Source: CADEEN01 sp963740395 (GTDB taxonomy: Bacteria; Pseudomonadota; Gammaproteobacteria; Burkholderiales; Burkholderiaceae_C). From it: DNA of 30,577 nucleotides. Shown one piece after another: positions 24,297-30,577 of the stretch. Location of the stretch: NCBI GenBank assembly GCA_963740395.1, contig CAVUEP010000028.1:1-30577 (forward strand). Reading direction: 5' to 3'. Numbering within the stretch: the first letter of the stretch is position 1; each line of letters opens with the position of its first letter. The position numbers were made by a program, and so were the translations under genes. A model generated the notes under the pieces. That model was not told the DNA's origin. It saw only the letters and a program-made list of their open reading frames with translations, and made no database searches.

Positions 24297-24665
24297 GCCA
24301 GCGAACGGGCGCCCACGCATCGGCCGAGCCAGTTGCGCACTTGCTGGGCGCTGGCGCTCGCCGGGCAGGCGGCGGTGGCGCGCCCATTGATCGGGCCCGT
24401 CGGCCAAGTGAACGGCATGCGGCACGAACATGCGGCCATGGTCGCCGCTGCGACAGGCGACCCGGGATCCGCACTGCAGCACTATCGGACGGATGGTGCG
24501 CGCAGCGGCTGCGGCACAGCAACACGATGCGGCCATGGCATAGATCGAAAGGGCCGCCAGGCAGCGGTCGGGTCCGATGCCTGCCTTCCGGCCCTAACAA
24601 GCGACCCGGTTCGACTTTCGATTCGTCGCCGAAGATCTAGCTGCGAAGCATCACAATCGGCCGCC
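24297..24665. other. Intergenic remnant, no gene recognised
   Basis: This stretch of about 370 bases lies between the broken regulator and the ornithine cyclodeaminase-family gene. Plus-strand frames do not resemble the TPR repeats that would complete the regulator. A minus-strand frame (24203-24439) has an ordinary composition but no recognised family. I saw no clear promoter for the downstream gene. Confidence 0.4.
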
Positions 24666-25622
24666 ATGAGGACCTTCGACGCCGTAGCCACGCGCGCTGC
24701 CCTGTCTTTCGACCGTCTCGTGCCGGCGTTGCGCGAGGCCTTCGCGGGCCACGTCAGCGCGCCGCCGCGCCACGTGCACAGCATTGGCGACGGCGCGGAT
24801 CGCGGCACCGTGCTGATCATGCCGGCCTGGAGCGATGCGGGTTTCCTCGGCATCAAGACGATCAACATCTTTCCGGGCAACAGCGCTCGCGGACTGCCCG
24901 GTCTGCATGCGACCTACATGCTCTACGACGCGCGCACCGGCGTGCCGTTGGCGCAGCTCGACGGCAATCAGATCACCGCGCACCGAACCGCGGCGGCGGC
25001 CGCGCTCGGCGCATCCTTGCTCGCGCGCTCGGACGCCACCAGGCTGCTGGTGCTCGGCACCGGCCGCGTCGCGCAGCTCCTGCCGGCCGCGTTTGCCAGC
25101 GTGCGTCCGATCCGCGAAGTCCTGGTCTGGAACCACCGGCTCGATGGTGCGCGGGCGCTCGCGTCCGAATGGCGCCGCGCGGGTTGGAATGCACAGGCCG
25201 TGGACGACGCGCCCGAAGACCTGGCCAACGCGGTGCGCGGCGCCGACATCGTCAGCTGCGCCACGCTCGCGACCACGCCGCTGGTGCGCGGTGAGTGGCT
25301 CGCGCCGGGCTCGCACCTCGACCTGATCGGCAGCTTTACCCCTGCCATGAAGGAGGCCGACCCGGCAGCCTTCGGGCCCGGGGTGCGCGTGTTCGTCGAC
25401 ACCGAGGAGGCCTTGCTGAAGGCAGGCGACCTGCTCGACGCGATCGCAGCCGGCGCGCTGGCTGCCGCCGATGTCCAGGCCACGCTGGTCCAGCTGTGCC
25501 GAGGCGAGCGCGAAGGCCGAGGCTCGGTGCAGGAGCGCACGGTCTTCAAGGCCGTGGGCACGGCGCTGGAGGACCTGACGGCGGCGACGCTGGTCTGGCA
25601 CGCAGCGGCCGAATGCCCCTGA
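24666..25622 (+). CDS. Ornithine cyclodeaminase/mu-crystallin family protein
   Basis: A 318-residue member of the ornithine cyclodeaminase/mu-crystallin family, whose members include ornithine cyclodeaminase, alanine dehydrogenase and delta1-pyrroline-2-carboxylate reductase. Visible signatures are GIKTINIFPGN, the substrate-loop region LDGNQITAHRTAAAAALGA, the nucleotide-binding GTGRVAQLLPAAF, and DLIGSFTPAMKEAD near the C-terminus. Length is normal. Which reaction it catalyses cannot be told from the sequence; a reductase role is as likely as ornithine to proline conversion. The ATG at 24666 precedes the conserved part, with the frame open further upstream into unrelated sequence. It converges on aroG with a gap of 30 bases. 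Confidence 0.9.
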   Translation: MRTFDAVATRAALSFDRLVPALREAFAGHVSAPPRHVHSIGDGADRGTVLIMPAWSDAGFLGIKTINIFPGNSARGLPGLHATYMLYDARTGVPLAQLDGNQITAHRTAAAAALGASLLARSDATRLLVLGTGRVAQLLPAAFASVRPIREVLVWNHRLDGARALASEWRRAGWNAQAVDDAPEDLANAVRGADIVSCATLATTPLVRGEWLAPGSHLDLIGSFTPAMKEADPAAFGPGVRVFVDTEEALLKAGDLLDAIAAGALAAADVQATLVQLCRGEREGRGSVQERTVFKAVGTALEDLTAATLVWHAAAECP

Positions 25623-25652
25623 CCCCGAGGCGGTCGACGGGCGCCGACCAGA

Positions 25653-26789
25653 TCAGCGCGGCTTCGTCGCCGCCCGTCTGGCCAGCACGGCACCACTCAG
25701 TTGATCGAGCACGCCCACCGTGTCGTCCCAGCCGATGCAGGCGTCGGTGATGCTCTTGCCATGTTCGAGCTTGGCCGGGTCGTCTTTGCCCGGGCTGAAT
25801 TTCTGCGCACCGGCTTCGAGGTGGCTTTCGATCATCACACCGAACAGACAGCGGTTGCCGGCCGCCATCTGGGCCCCGACGTCACGCATGACCTCGATCT
25901 GGCGCTGGTGTTGCTTGGAGCTGTTGGCGTGGCTGGCATCTACCATCAACCTGCATTCGAGCTTGGCCGCCTCGATCTCCTTGCAGGCAGCGGCCACGTG
26001 AGCGGCGTCGTAGTTGGGCGCCTTGCCACCGCGCAGGATGACGTGGCAGTCCTTGTTGCCGCGCGTCTCGACGATGGCGACCTGGCCGTTCTTGTGCACC
26101 GACAGGAAATGGTGCGGCCGCGCCGCGGCCTGAATCGCATCGATGGCGATCTTGATGTTGCCGTCGGTTCCGTTCTTGAAGCCGATCGGAGCCGACAGGC
26201 CCGAAGCAAGTTCGCGGTGGACCTGGCTCTCGGTGGTGCGGGCACCGATCGCGCCCCAGCTGATCAGGTCGGCGATGTACTGCGGACTGATCGTGTCGAG
26301 AAACTCGCCGGCTGCCGGCACGCCCAGGCGGTTGATCTCCAGCAGCAGCTGGCGCGCAATGCGCAGACCCTCGTGGATCCGGAAGCTGCCGTCGAGGTAG
26401 GGATCGTTGATCAGTCCCTTCCAGCCGACGGTCGTGCGCGGCTTCTCGAAGTACACGCGCATCACGATCTCCAGCGTGTCCTGGTGCTTCGTGCGCGCCA
26501 CCTTGAGCCGCCTGGCGTACTCGAGCGCAGCCGCGGGGTCGTGGATCGAGCACGGGCCGACGATGACGAGCAGGCGGTCGTCCTTGCCTTGCATGATGTG
26601 TCGCACTGCGTCGCGCGTCTGGCCGACCAGTCTTTCGACCGGCGTGCCGGCAATCGGGAAGAAGCGGATCAGGTGCTCGGGCGGGGGCAGCGGCGTGACG
26701 TCGCGGATGCGCAGATCATCGGTCTGGCTGGTCTTCTCGCTCAGCGCATATCGGTTCTCGGCGGCGGACTGCGTCGGTTTCGGGCTCAT
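25653..26789 (-). CDS. aroG: 3-deoxy-7-phosphoheptulonate (DAHP) synthase, class I
   Basis: A 378-residue class I DAHP synthase that joins phosphoenolpyruvate and erythrose 4-phosphate in the first step of aromatic amino-acid synthesis. It follows the AroF/G/H type: VIVGPCSIHDP, YFEKPRTTVGWKGLINDP, SQVHRELASGLSAPIGFKNGTDGN, RGGKAPNYD, and MVDASHANSSKQ with metal- and phosphate-binding residues. Which aromatic amino acid inhibits it cannot be read. The ATG at 26789 has AGGAAG close upstream; the open frame to 26822 is part of the leader. The leader carries an attenuator (terminator 26819-26847 and leader peptide 26874-26948), so expression probably responds to aromatic aminoacyl-tRNA supply. 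Confidence 0.97.
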   Translation of the reverse strand: MSPKPTQSAAENRYALSEKTSQTDDLRIRDVTPLPPPEHLIRFFPIAGTPVERLVGQTRDAVRHIMQGKDDRLLVIVGPCSIHDPAAALEYARRLKVARTKHQDTLEIVMRVYFEKPRTTVGWKGLINDPYLDGSFRIHEGLRIARQLLLEINRLGVPAAGEFLDTISPQYIADLISWGAIGARTTESQVHRELASGLSAPIGFKNGTDGNIKIAIDAIQAAARPHHFLSVHKNGQVAIVETRGNKDCHVILRGGKAPNYDAAHVAAACKEIEAAKLECRLMVDASHANSSKQHQRQIEVMRDVGAQMAAGNRCLFGVMIESHLEAGAQKFSPGKDDPAKLEHGKSITDACIGWDDTVGVLDQLSGAVLARRAATKPR

Positions 26790-26818
26790 GGGGTCTTCCT
26801 TTGATTGGCGCGCCGGCA

Positions 26819-26847
26819 ACAAAAAACCGCCGGGTTTGCCGGCGGTT
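26819..26847 (-). terminator. Intrinsic terminator in the aroG leader
   Basis: On the minus strand AACCGCCGG, a five-base loop CAAAC and CCGGCGGTT form a perfect 9-pair stem that runs into TTTTTT and then GTTG. It stands 30 bases before the aroG start and 27 bases after the stop of a short leader reading frame, the usual place for an attenuator rather than an end-of-operon terminator. Its 5' arm can pair instead with a segment inside the leader peptide gene. Confidence 0.9.
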
Positions 26848-26904
26848 GTCTGGGGTGCTTGCGTTTGATTCGTCTACGCGTTTGCCTCTCCAGCCGCCGA
26901 GCGG
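26841..26904 (-). promoter_or_regulatory. Antiterminator and protector segments of the aroG attenuator
   Basis: Three mutually exclusive pairings are readable on the minus strand. Segment 1:2 is CCGC-TCG-GCGG (26894-26904), inside the leader reading frame. Segment 2, GGCGGCTGG (26890-26898), can pair with segment 3, CCAGACAACCGCC (26841-26853), as CTGG/CCAG inside GGCGG/CCGCC with a 4-base bulge. Segment 3 includes the 5' arm of the terminator, so 2:3 pairing would block termination. Segment 1 begins nine bases after the single Trp codon, so a ribosome halted there would cover segment 1 and free segment 2. This is the trp-operon logic; it is deduced from pairing by eye, not calculated. Confidence 0.7.
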
Positions 26905-26948
26905 TGCGAGATCCAAAAGCGCGTAAAGAGGACGGATGCCGAATGCAT
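26874..26948 (-). CDS. Candidate leader peptide of aroG (24 codons, Phe-Thr-Arg-Phe-Trp)
   Basis: A 24-codon frame that starts with ATG at 26948 and ends in TAG at 26874. Its middle reads LFTRFWISHRS: two Phe codons (TTT) and the only Trp codon (TGG) fall within five codons, just upstream of the competing RNA stems. It lies between the ilvA stop (33 bases upstream) and the aroG terminator. No Shine-Dalgarno is visible, but an extended -10 six bases upstream would place the transcript start on the A of the ATG, so translation could be leaderless. I take it as the sensor of Phe- and/or Trp-tRNA charging. The aromatic run is short compared with classical pheA or trp leaders, so the cue is uncertain. 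Confidence 0.7.
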   Translation of the reverse strand: MHSASVLFTRFWISHRSAAGEANA

Positions 26949-26954
26949 GGATGA

Positions 26955-26963
26955 AATGTAGCA
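26955..26963 (-). promoter_or_regulatory. Extended -10 element of a probable aroG promoter
   Basis: On the minus strand TGCTACATT matches the extended -10 pattern TGn-TAnnnT. Six bases (TCATCC) separate it from the leader-peptide ATG at 26948. The -35 region (TGAGCG at 26978-26983 for a 17-base spacer) is poor, which is tolerated when the -10 is extended. The element lies just after the ilvA stop, so aroG would have its own start even though it follows ilvA on the same strand. Confidence 0.45.
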
Positions 26964-26980
26964 TGCCCGGGCGGCGGCGC

Positions 26981-28192
26981 TCAGTACGCCGACGCCTCGA
27001 ATCCGGCCTCGCGCAGCGCGCCCAGGACGGCGTCGACATGGGTGCGGTTGCGTGTCTGGAGCACCAACTCGACCTCGACGTTCTGGGCCGACAGCAGCGA
27101 GAAGGCGCGCTGATGGTGCACTTCTTCGATGTTCGCGCCGGCCTGCGCGACCACCGCCGTCAGCCGCGCCAGCACCCCCGGCGTGTCGCGCGCGCCAACG
27201 CGGATGCGCGCCAGCCGCCCGGCGCGCACCATGCCGCGCCCGATGATCGCCGACAGCAGCAGCGGGTCGATGTTGCCGCCACACAGCACGAGGCCGACCT
27301 TGCGGCCCTTGTAGCGCGCCGGGTCCTTGAGCATGGCGGCCAATCCGGCAGCGCCTGCCCCCTCGACGAGCGTCTTCTCGATCTCGAGCAGCATGACGAT
27401 CGCCTGCTCGATGTCGCCTTCGTCGACCAGGACCAGGTCGTCGACCAGGCGGGCAATGATTTCGCGCGTGATCAGTCCGGGCTGTCCGACCGCGATGCCC
27501 TCGGCGATCGTGCTCGTGCCTTGCGGATGTGACGTGCCCTTGATCGCGTTGACCATGGCCGGGAAGCGTGCCGTCTGCACGCCGATGATCTGCAGTCCGG
27601 GCTTGAGTGCGCGCGCCGCGGTCGCGATGCCCGAGATCATGCCGCCGCCGCCGACGGCGATCACGAGCATGTCCAGGTCGGGCTGCTGGCGCAGCATCTC
27701 CAGGCCGATCGTGCCCTGCCCGGCGATGACGTCGACGTCGTCGAACGGGTGCACAAAGGCCAGGCCCTCGGACGCGGCAATCTGCATCGCGCGTTCGCGT
27801 GCCGCGTCGAAGGTCTCGCCGTGCAGAACGACTTCGGCGCCGAAGCCGCGTGTGCGCTCGACCTTGACGGTGGGCGTGAGGGTCGGCATCACGATGACGG
27901 CGCGCAAGCCCAGGCGCTGGGCGTGGTGGGCGACGCCTTGCGCATGGTTGCCCGCGGAAGCCGCGATCACGCCGTTCTGGGTGCCACCGGCCTCGACCAG
28001 CGTGGCCAACTTGTTCAGCGCGCCGCGTTCCTTGAAGGACGCCGTGAACTGAAGGTTCTCGAACTTCAGGTAGACCTGGGCACCAAGGATCTGGCCCAGG
28101 GTCTTCGACTCCACACAGGGCGTGTCGAGCACCTGCCCGGCCAGGCGCGCAGCGGCCGTTTCGATGGCCGCGAGGTCGACCGACGCGCTCAG
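26981..28192 (-). CDS. ilvA: Threonine ammonia-lyase (threonine dehydratase) with one ACT domain
   Basis: About 403 residues counted from just after tldD. This PLP enzyme deaminates threonine to 2-oxobutanoate, the first step to isoleucine. The PLP lysine is in ASFKERGALNKL (Lys54), the phosphate-binding loop is VGGGGMISG, and a single C-terminal ACT domain follows (GARDTPGVLARL onward), as in the medium-length form rather than the E. coli enzyme with two regulatory lobes. The start is unclear: there is no ATG, GTG or TTG near the conserved N-terminus. A CTG at 28192 overlaps the tldD stop as CTGA with GGGGG upstream; the nearest standard start is a GTG at 28276, 88 bases inside tldD. Confidence 0.92.
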   Translation of the reverse strand: MSASVDLAAIETAAARLAGQVLDTPCVESKTLGQILGAQVYLKFENLQFTASFKERGALNKLATLVEAGGTQNGVIAASAGNHAQGVAHHAQRLGLRAVIVMPTLTPTVKVERTRGFGAEVVLHGETFDAARERAMQIAASEGLAFVHPFDDVDVIAGQGTIGLEMLRQQPDLDMLVIAVGGGGMISGIATAARALKPGLQIIGVQTARFPAMVNAIKGTSHPQGTSTIAEGIAVGQPGLITREIIARLVDDLVLVDEGDIEQAIVMLLEIEKTLVEGAGAAGLAAMLKDPARYKGRKVGLVLCGGNIDPLLLSAIIGRGMVRAGRLARIRVGARDTPGVLARLTAVVAQAGANIEEVHHQRAFSLLSAQNVEVELVLQTRNRTHVDAVLGALREAGFEASAY

Positions 28193-29652
28193 GCCGTGCC
28201 CCCGACGGTCAGGCCCTCGATGCGCAAGGTGGGCTGGCCCACGCCGACCGGCACGCTCTGGCCATCCTTGCCGCACACGCCGACGCCGGCGTCCAGGCGC
28301 ATGTCGTTGCCGATCATCGTGACATGCTTGAGTGCCTCCGGGCCGCTGCCAACGATGGTGGCGCCCTTGACCGGATACTGGATGCGCCCCTTCTCGACCC
28401 AGAAGGCCTCGCTCGCCGAGAACACGAACTTGCCGCTCGTGATGTCGACCTGGCCGCCGCCGAAATTGGTGGCGTAGACCCCGCGCTCGATGCTCGCGAC
28501 GATCTCTTCCGCGCTCTTGCTGCCGCTCAGCATGTAGGTGTTGGTCATGCGCGGCATCGGCACATGGGCGTAGCTTTCGCGGCGCCCGTTGCCGGTCGGT
28601 TTGACGCCCATGAGGCGTGCGTTCAGGTTGTCCTGGATGTAGCCGCGCAGGATGCCGTCTTCGATCAGCACGTTGCGCTGGCTCGGATTGCCCTCGTCGT
28701 CGATGTTGAGCGAGCCGCGCCGGTCGGCGATCGTGCCGTCGTCGAGCACCGTCACGCCCTTGGCCGCGACGCGTTCACCGACGCGCCCGCTGAAGGCCGA
28801 CGAGCCCTTGCGGTTGAAGTCGCCCTCCAGGCCATGGCCGACCGCCTCGTGCAGCAGCACGCCCGGCCAGCCAGGGCCGAGCACGACCGTCATCTCGCCC
28901 GCCGGGGCCGGGCGCGATTCCAGATTCGTCAGCGCCGCATTGACGGCCTGATTGACGTACTGGGCCAGGATGTCGTCCTGGAAGTAACCCAGCCCGAAAC
29001 GCCCGCCGCCGCCGCCCACGCCGACCTCGCGCCGGCCGTCCTGCTCCGCGATCACGGTCACCGACACGCGCACCAATGGCCGCACATCGGCTGCGCGCGT
29101 GCCGTCGGCGCGCGCGACCAGAATGACGTCGTGCTCGGCGGCCACACTGGCCATCACCTGCGCGATTCGAGGGTCACGTGCGCGGGCCATCTTCTCGACC
29201 CGCTCCAGCAGTGCGACCTTCTGCGCGCTGTCGAGCGTGCCGATGGGGTCGGTCGGACCATAGAGCACACGGCTGGGCGCCACCTTCGTCTTGGTGCCGA
29301 CCCGGATCCGGCGTTGCTGGCCCGCGGCGGCAATCGTTCGCACCGTGTGTGCGGCGTCCATCAACGACGCTTCCGACAGGTCGTCCGAGTACGCGAAGGC
29401 GGTCTTTTCGCCGGCCACGGCGCGCACGCCCACGCCCTGGTCGATGCTGAAGCTGCCGCTCTTGACGATGCCCTCCTCGAGCGCCCAGCCCTCGTGACGC
29501 GTGGTCTGGAAGTACAGATCGGCGTCGTCGATGCGGTGCTGCCCGATGGCCGCAAGGGCGCGCGCCATCGACGCCTCGGACAGGCCGAACGGGGTCAGGA
29601 GCAGCGACTCGGCAATGGCCAGTCGTTCGAGGGTGGGTTCGCGCGTGATCAT
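28189..29652 (-). CDS. tldD: Metalloprotease TldD
   Basis: A 487-residue TldD protein. The zinc motif HEAVGH is at 268-273 within GVLLHEAVGHGLEGD, and the glycine-rich GVGGGGGRFG (211-220) and C-terminal MRLDAGVGVCGKDGQ are family hallmarks. TldD forms a heterodimeric protease with TldE/PmbA, which lacks the zinc motif; together they trim unfolded peptides such as microcin precursors and the CcdA antitoxin in E. coli. The tldE gene is not in this window. The ATG at 29652 precedes the conserved N-terminus; the open frame upstream to 29886 is unconserved and crosses the divergent gene. It directly precedes ilvA, whose start overlaps the tldD stop. Confidence 0.96.
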   Translation of the reverse strand: MITREPTLERLAIAESLLLTPFGLSEASMARALAAIGQHRIDDADLYFQTTRHEGWALEEGIVKSGSFSIDQGVGVRAVAGEKTAFAYSDDLSEASLMDAAHTVRTIAAAGQQRRIRVGTKTKVAPSRVLYGPTDPIGTLDSAQKVALLERVEKMARARDPRIAQVMASVAAEHDVILVARADGTRAADVRPLVRVSVTVIAEQDGRREVGVGGGGGRFGLGYFQDDILAQYVNQAVNAALTNLESRPAPAGEMTVVLGPGWPGVLLHEAVGHGLEGDFNRKGSSAFSGRVGERVAAKGVTVLDDGTIADRRGSLNIDDEGNPSQRNVLIEDGILRGYIQDNLNARLMGVKPTGNGRRESYAHVPMPRMTNTYMLSGSKSAEEIVASIERGVYATNFGGGQVDITSGKFVFSASEAFWVEKGRIQYPVKGATIVGSGPEALKHVTMIGNDMRLDAGVGVCGKDGQSVPVGVGQPTLRIEGLTVGGTA

Positions 29653-29684
29653 GGGCCATTCTAGGAGCCGGGGCCAGGCCGCGC

Positions 29685-29712
29685 TTGACAGTGCTTTACG
29701 AAGCTTTGCGAT
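29685..29712 (+). promoter_or_regulatory. Candidate sigma70 promoter for the small secreted protein
   Basis: A perfect -35, TTGACA, is at 29685-29690. At 16 bases spacing the -10 would be TGCGAT (29707-29712), a poor match to TATAAT. The downstream gene starts at 29790 with GGAGA at 29781-29785. The rest of the divergent gap with tldD shows no better pair. Confidence 0.3.
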
Positions 29713-29789
29713 GCCGACGTGCGCCCGCGGCGACCGGCCGGCGTTCAACCGCTGCGGACCGCAATCCTTCAACGACCCACGGAGACACC

Positions 29790-30140
29790 ATGACCATTCG
29801 CCCCATGATTCTCGCCACTGCCCTGGCCTTGGCCAGCACGAGCCTCTTCGCACAGAACGCGCCGGCCGACGGCGCCGACACACCACGCGCCGACCAACGC
29901 CAGGTCAACCAGGAGCGCCGCATCGACCAGGGCATCGCGTCGGGCAGCCTGACCAAACGTGAAGCACATCGCCTGAACCGGCAGCAGCACATGATCGACA
30001 AGGCTGAAGACCGTGCCAAGAGCGATGGACAGGTGACGCGTGGCGAGCGTGCTCGTCTGGCCATCACCACCTGCAAGACCATGCCGGGCATCAGATCCGC
30101 AAGCAAAAGCACGACGGGGCAGAACGCCGGCGGCAACTGA
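29790..30140 (+). CDS. Small secreted protein, C-terminus possibly frameshifted
   Basis: A 116-residue protein with a clear signal peptide (residues 1 to about 21, ending in SLFAQ). The mature part is charged and helical: ERRIDQGIASGSLTKREAHR and RAKSDGQVTRGERARL resemble a group of small periplasmic proteins common in Burkholderiales whose role is unknown to me. Members of that group usually end in a Gln/Lys/His-rich helix finishing near K-H-D. Here that sequence (LQDHAGHQIRKQKHDG) is present but in another frame, starting after about 30065, while the open frame continues as AITTCKTMPGIRS to TGA. So a small insertion or deletion around 30057-30065 may have altered the last 27 residues. Good ribosome site, GGAGA, at 29781-29785. 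Confidence 0.7.
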   Translation: MTIRPMILATALALASTSLFAQNAPADGADTPRADQRQVNQERRIDQGIASGSLTKREAHRLNRQQHMIDKAEDRAKSDGQVTRGERARLAITTCKTMPGIRSASKSTTGQNAGGN

Positions 30141-30145
30141 CGCCG

Positions 30146-30577
30146 TCAGCGATCGCTCTGCAGCAGCAGCGCACGCGCGTACAGCGCGTTGCGCGGTGCG
30201 CCGCTCGCCTGGGCCGCCAGCGCCACCGCCTGCTTGAGTGGCAGCTCCTTCAACAGGATCTGCAACAGGCGCAATGGCGCACCGTCGAGGCCGTCGCCTT
30301 CGACTGCGGCGGCCTCGACCGCGTGAAGCACGACCACGAACTCGCCGCGCTGGCGGTGTGCGTCGCCTTGCAGCCAGCCAGGCAGGTCGGCGGCCGCCAT
30401 GGTGGCGACCTCTTCGAACTGCTTGGTCAGTTCACGCGCCATCGTCACCCGCCGTTGCGGCGCAGACGCGGCCAGCGCATCCACCAGCGTGCCGATGCGG
30501 TGCGGGGCCTCGAACAGCACCTGGCTGCCGGCCGCGGCCAGGCACGATTGCAGTGCGGCCTGGCGCTCCTGGCCCTT
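30146..30577 (-). CDS. rsmI: 16S rRNA 2'-O-methyltransferase RsmI, C-terminal part
   Basis: The last 143 codons of RsmI; the rest lies beyond the right edge. Family sequence is clear: QVLFEAPHRIGTLVDAL, the conserved MARELTKQFEEV, then GDAHRQRGEFVVVL. A C-terminal extension of about 60 residues rich in Ala and Leu follows, as in many proteobacterial RsmI proteins. RsmI methylates the ribose of C1402 in 16S rRNA at the decoding centre. The stop at 30146 is only five bases from the stop of the convergent small secreted gene. Confidence 0.95.
   Translation of the reverse strand, partial: KGQERQAALQSCLAAAGSQVLFEAPHRIGTLVDALAASAPQRRVTMARELTKQFEEVATMAAADLPGWLQGDAHRQRGEFVVVLHAVEAAAVEGDGLDGAPLRLLQILLKELPLKQAVALAAQASGAPRNALYARALLLQSDR

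Noticed and set aside
24203..24439. Minus-strand 78-codon frame with faint resemblance to small protease inhibitors
   Set aside because: Resemblance is limited to a few scattered residues, there is no ribosome site, and the key C-terminal motif of that family is absent.
1..30577. CRISPR array, tRNA or rRNA genes, insertion sequences, prophage
   Set aside because: No direct-repeat arrays, cloverleaf-like genes, transposase or phage genes could be recognised on either strand.

Overview
The window is a dense, GC-rich piece of bacterial chromosome. Gene content, codon use and protein relatives point to a betaproteobacterium of the order Burkholderiales; this is inferred from family resemblance, as there is no rRNA or other marker gene to fix the taxon. 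No tRNA, rRNA, CRISPR array, prophage or recognisable insertion sequence was seen. The only repeat-type element is a 270-bp nested palindrome.

Layout. (1) 1-6.5 kb: the tail of a ParB-like protein, a LysR regulator, and facing them a tightly packed minus-strand operon with the same gene order as E. coli ydcSTUVW: periplasmic polyamine-binding protein, ATPase, two permeases and gamma-aminobutyraldehyde dehydrogenase, i.e. putrescine/spermidine uptake plus one catabolic step. (2) 6.5-12.5 kb: a degenerate HD-GYP protein, an MFS transporter, a small membrane protein, the nested palindromic element, and a two-gene unit of a multi-zinc-ribbon membrane protein followed by a 401-residue membrane protein of unknown function. 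(3) 12.5-17.4 kb: the conserved stress operon prkA - yeaH - spoVR. (4) 17.4-22.6 kb: a UDP-glucuronate epimerase-like gene; facing it a D-lactate dehydrogenase/GlcD-type flavoenzyme coupled to a probably Tat-exported trypsin-like protease; then O-acetylhomoserine sulfhydrylase (interrupted by a one-base frameshift) with a PduO-type cobalamin adenosyltransferase. (5) 22.6-24.7 kb: an accessory, decayed zone with one intact, unusual gene (a small caspase-like/DUF4347-like protein with a membrane tail) and a broken winged-helix/TolB-like regulator. (6) 24.7-30.6 kb: an ornithine cyclodeaminase-family gene; DAHP synthase (aroG) preceded by a complete-looking ribosome-mediated attenuator; ilvA; tldD; a small secreted protein that may carry a frameshift; and the 3' part of rsmI.

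The most rewarding signals are: the aroG leader (24-codon peptide with Phe-Thr-Arg-Phe-Trp, competing antiterminator, intrinsic terminator, and an extended -10 that would start the transcript on the leader AUG); the nested palindromic element whose tips provide the stop codons of both flanking convergent genes; and the stand-alone caspase-like protein in the decayed zone. Most of the rest is ordinary housekeeping and metabolic chromosome.
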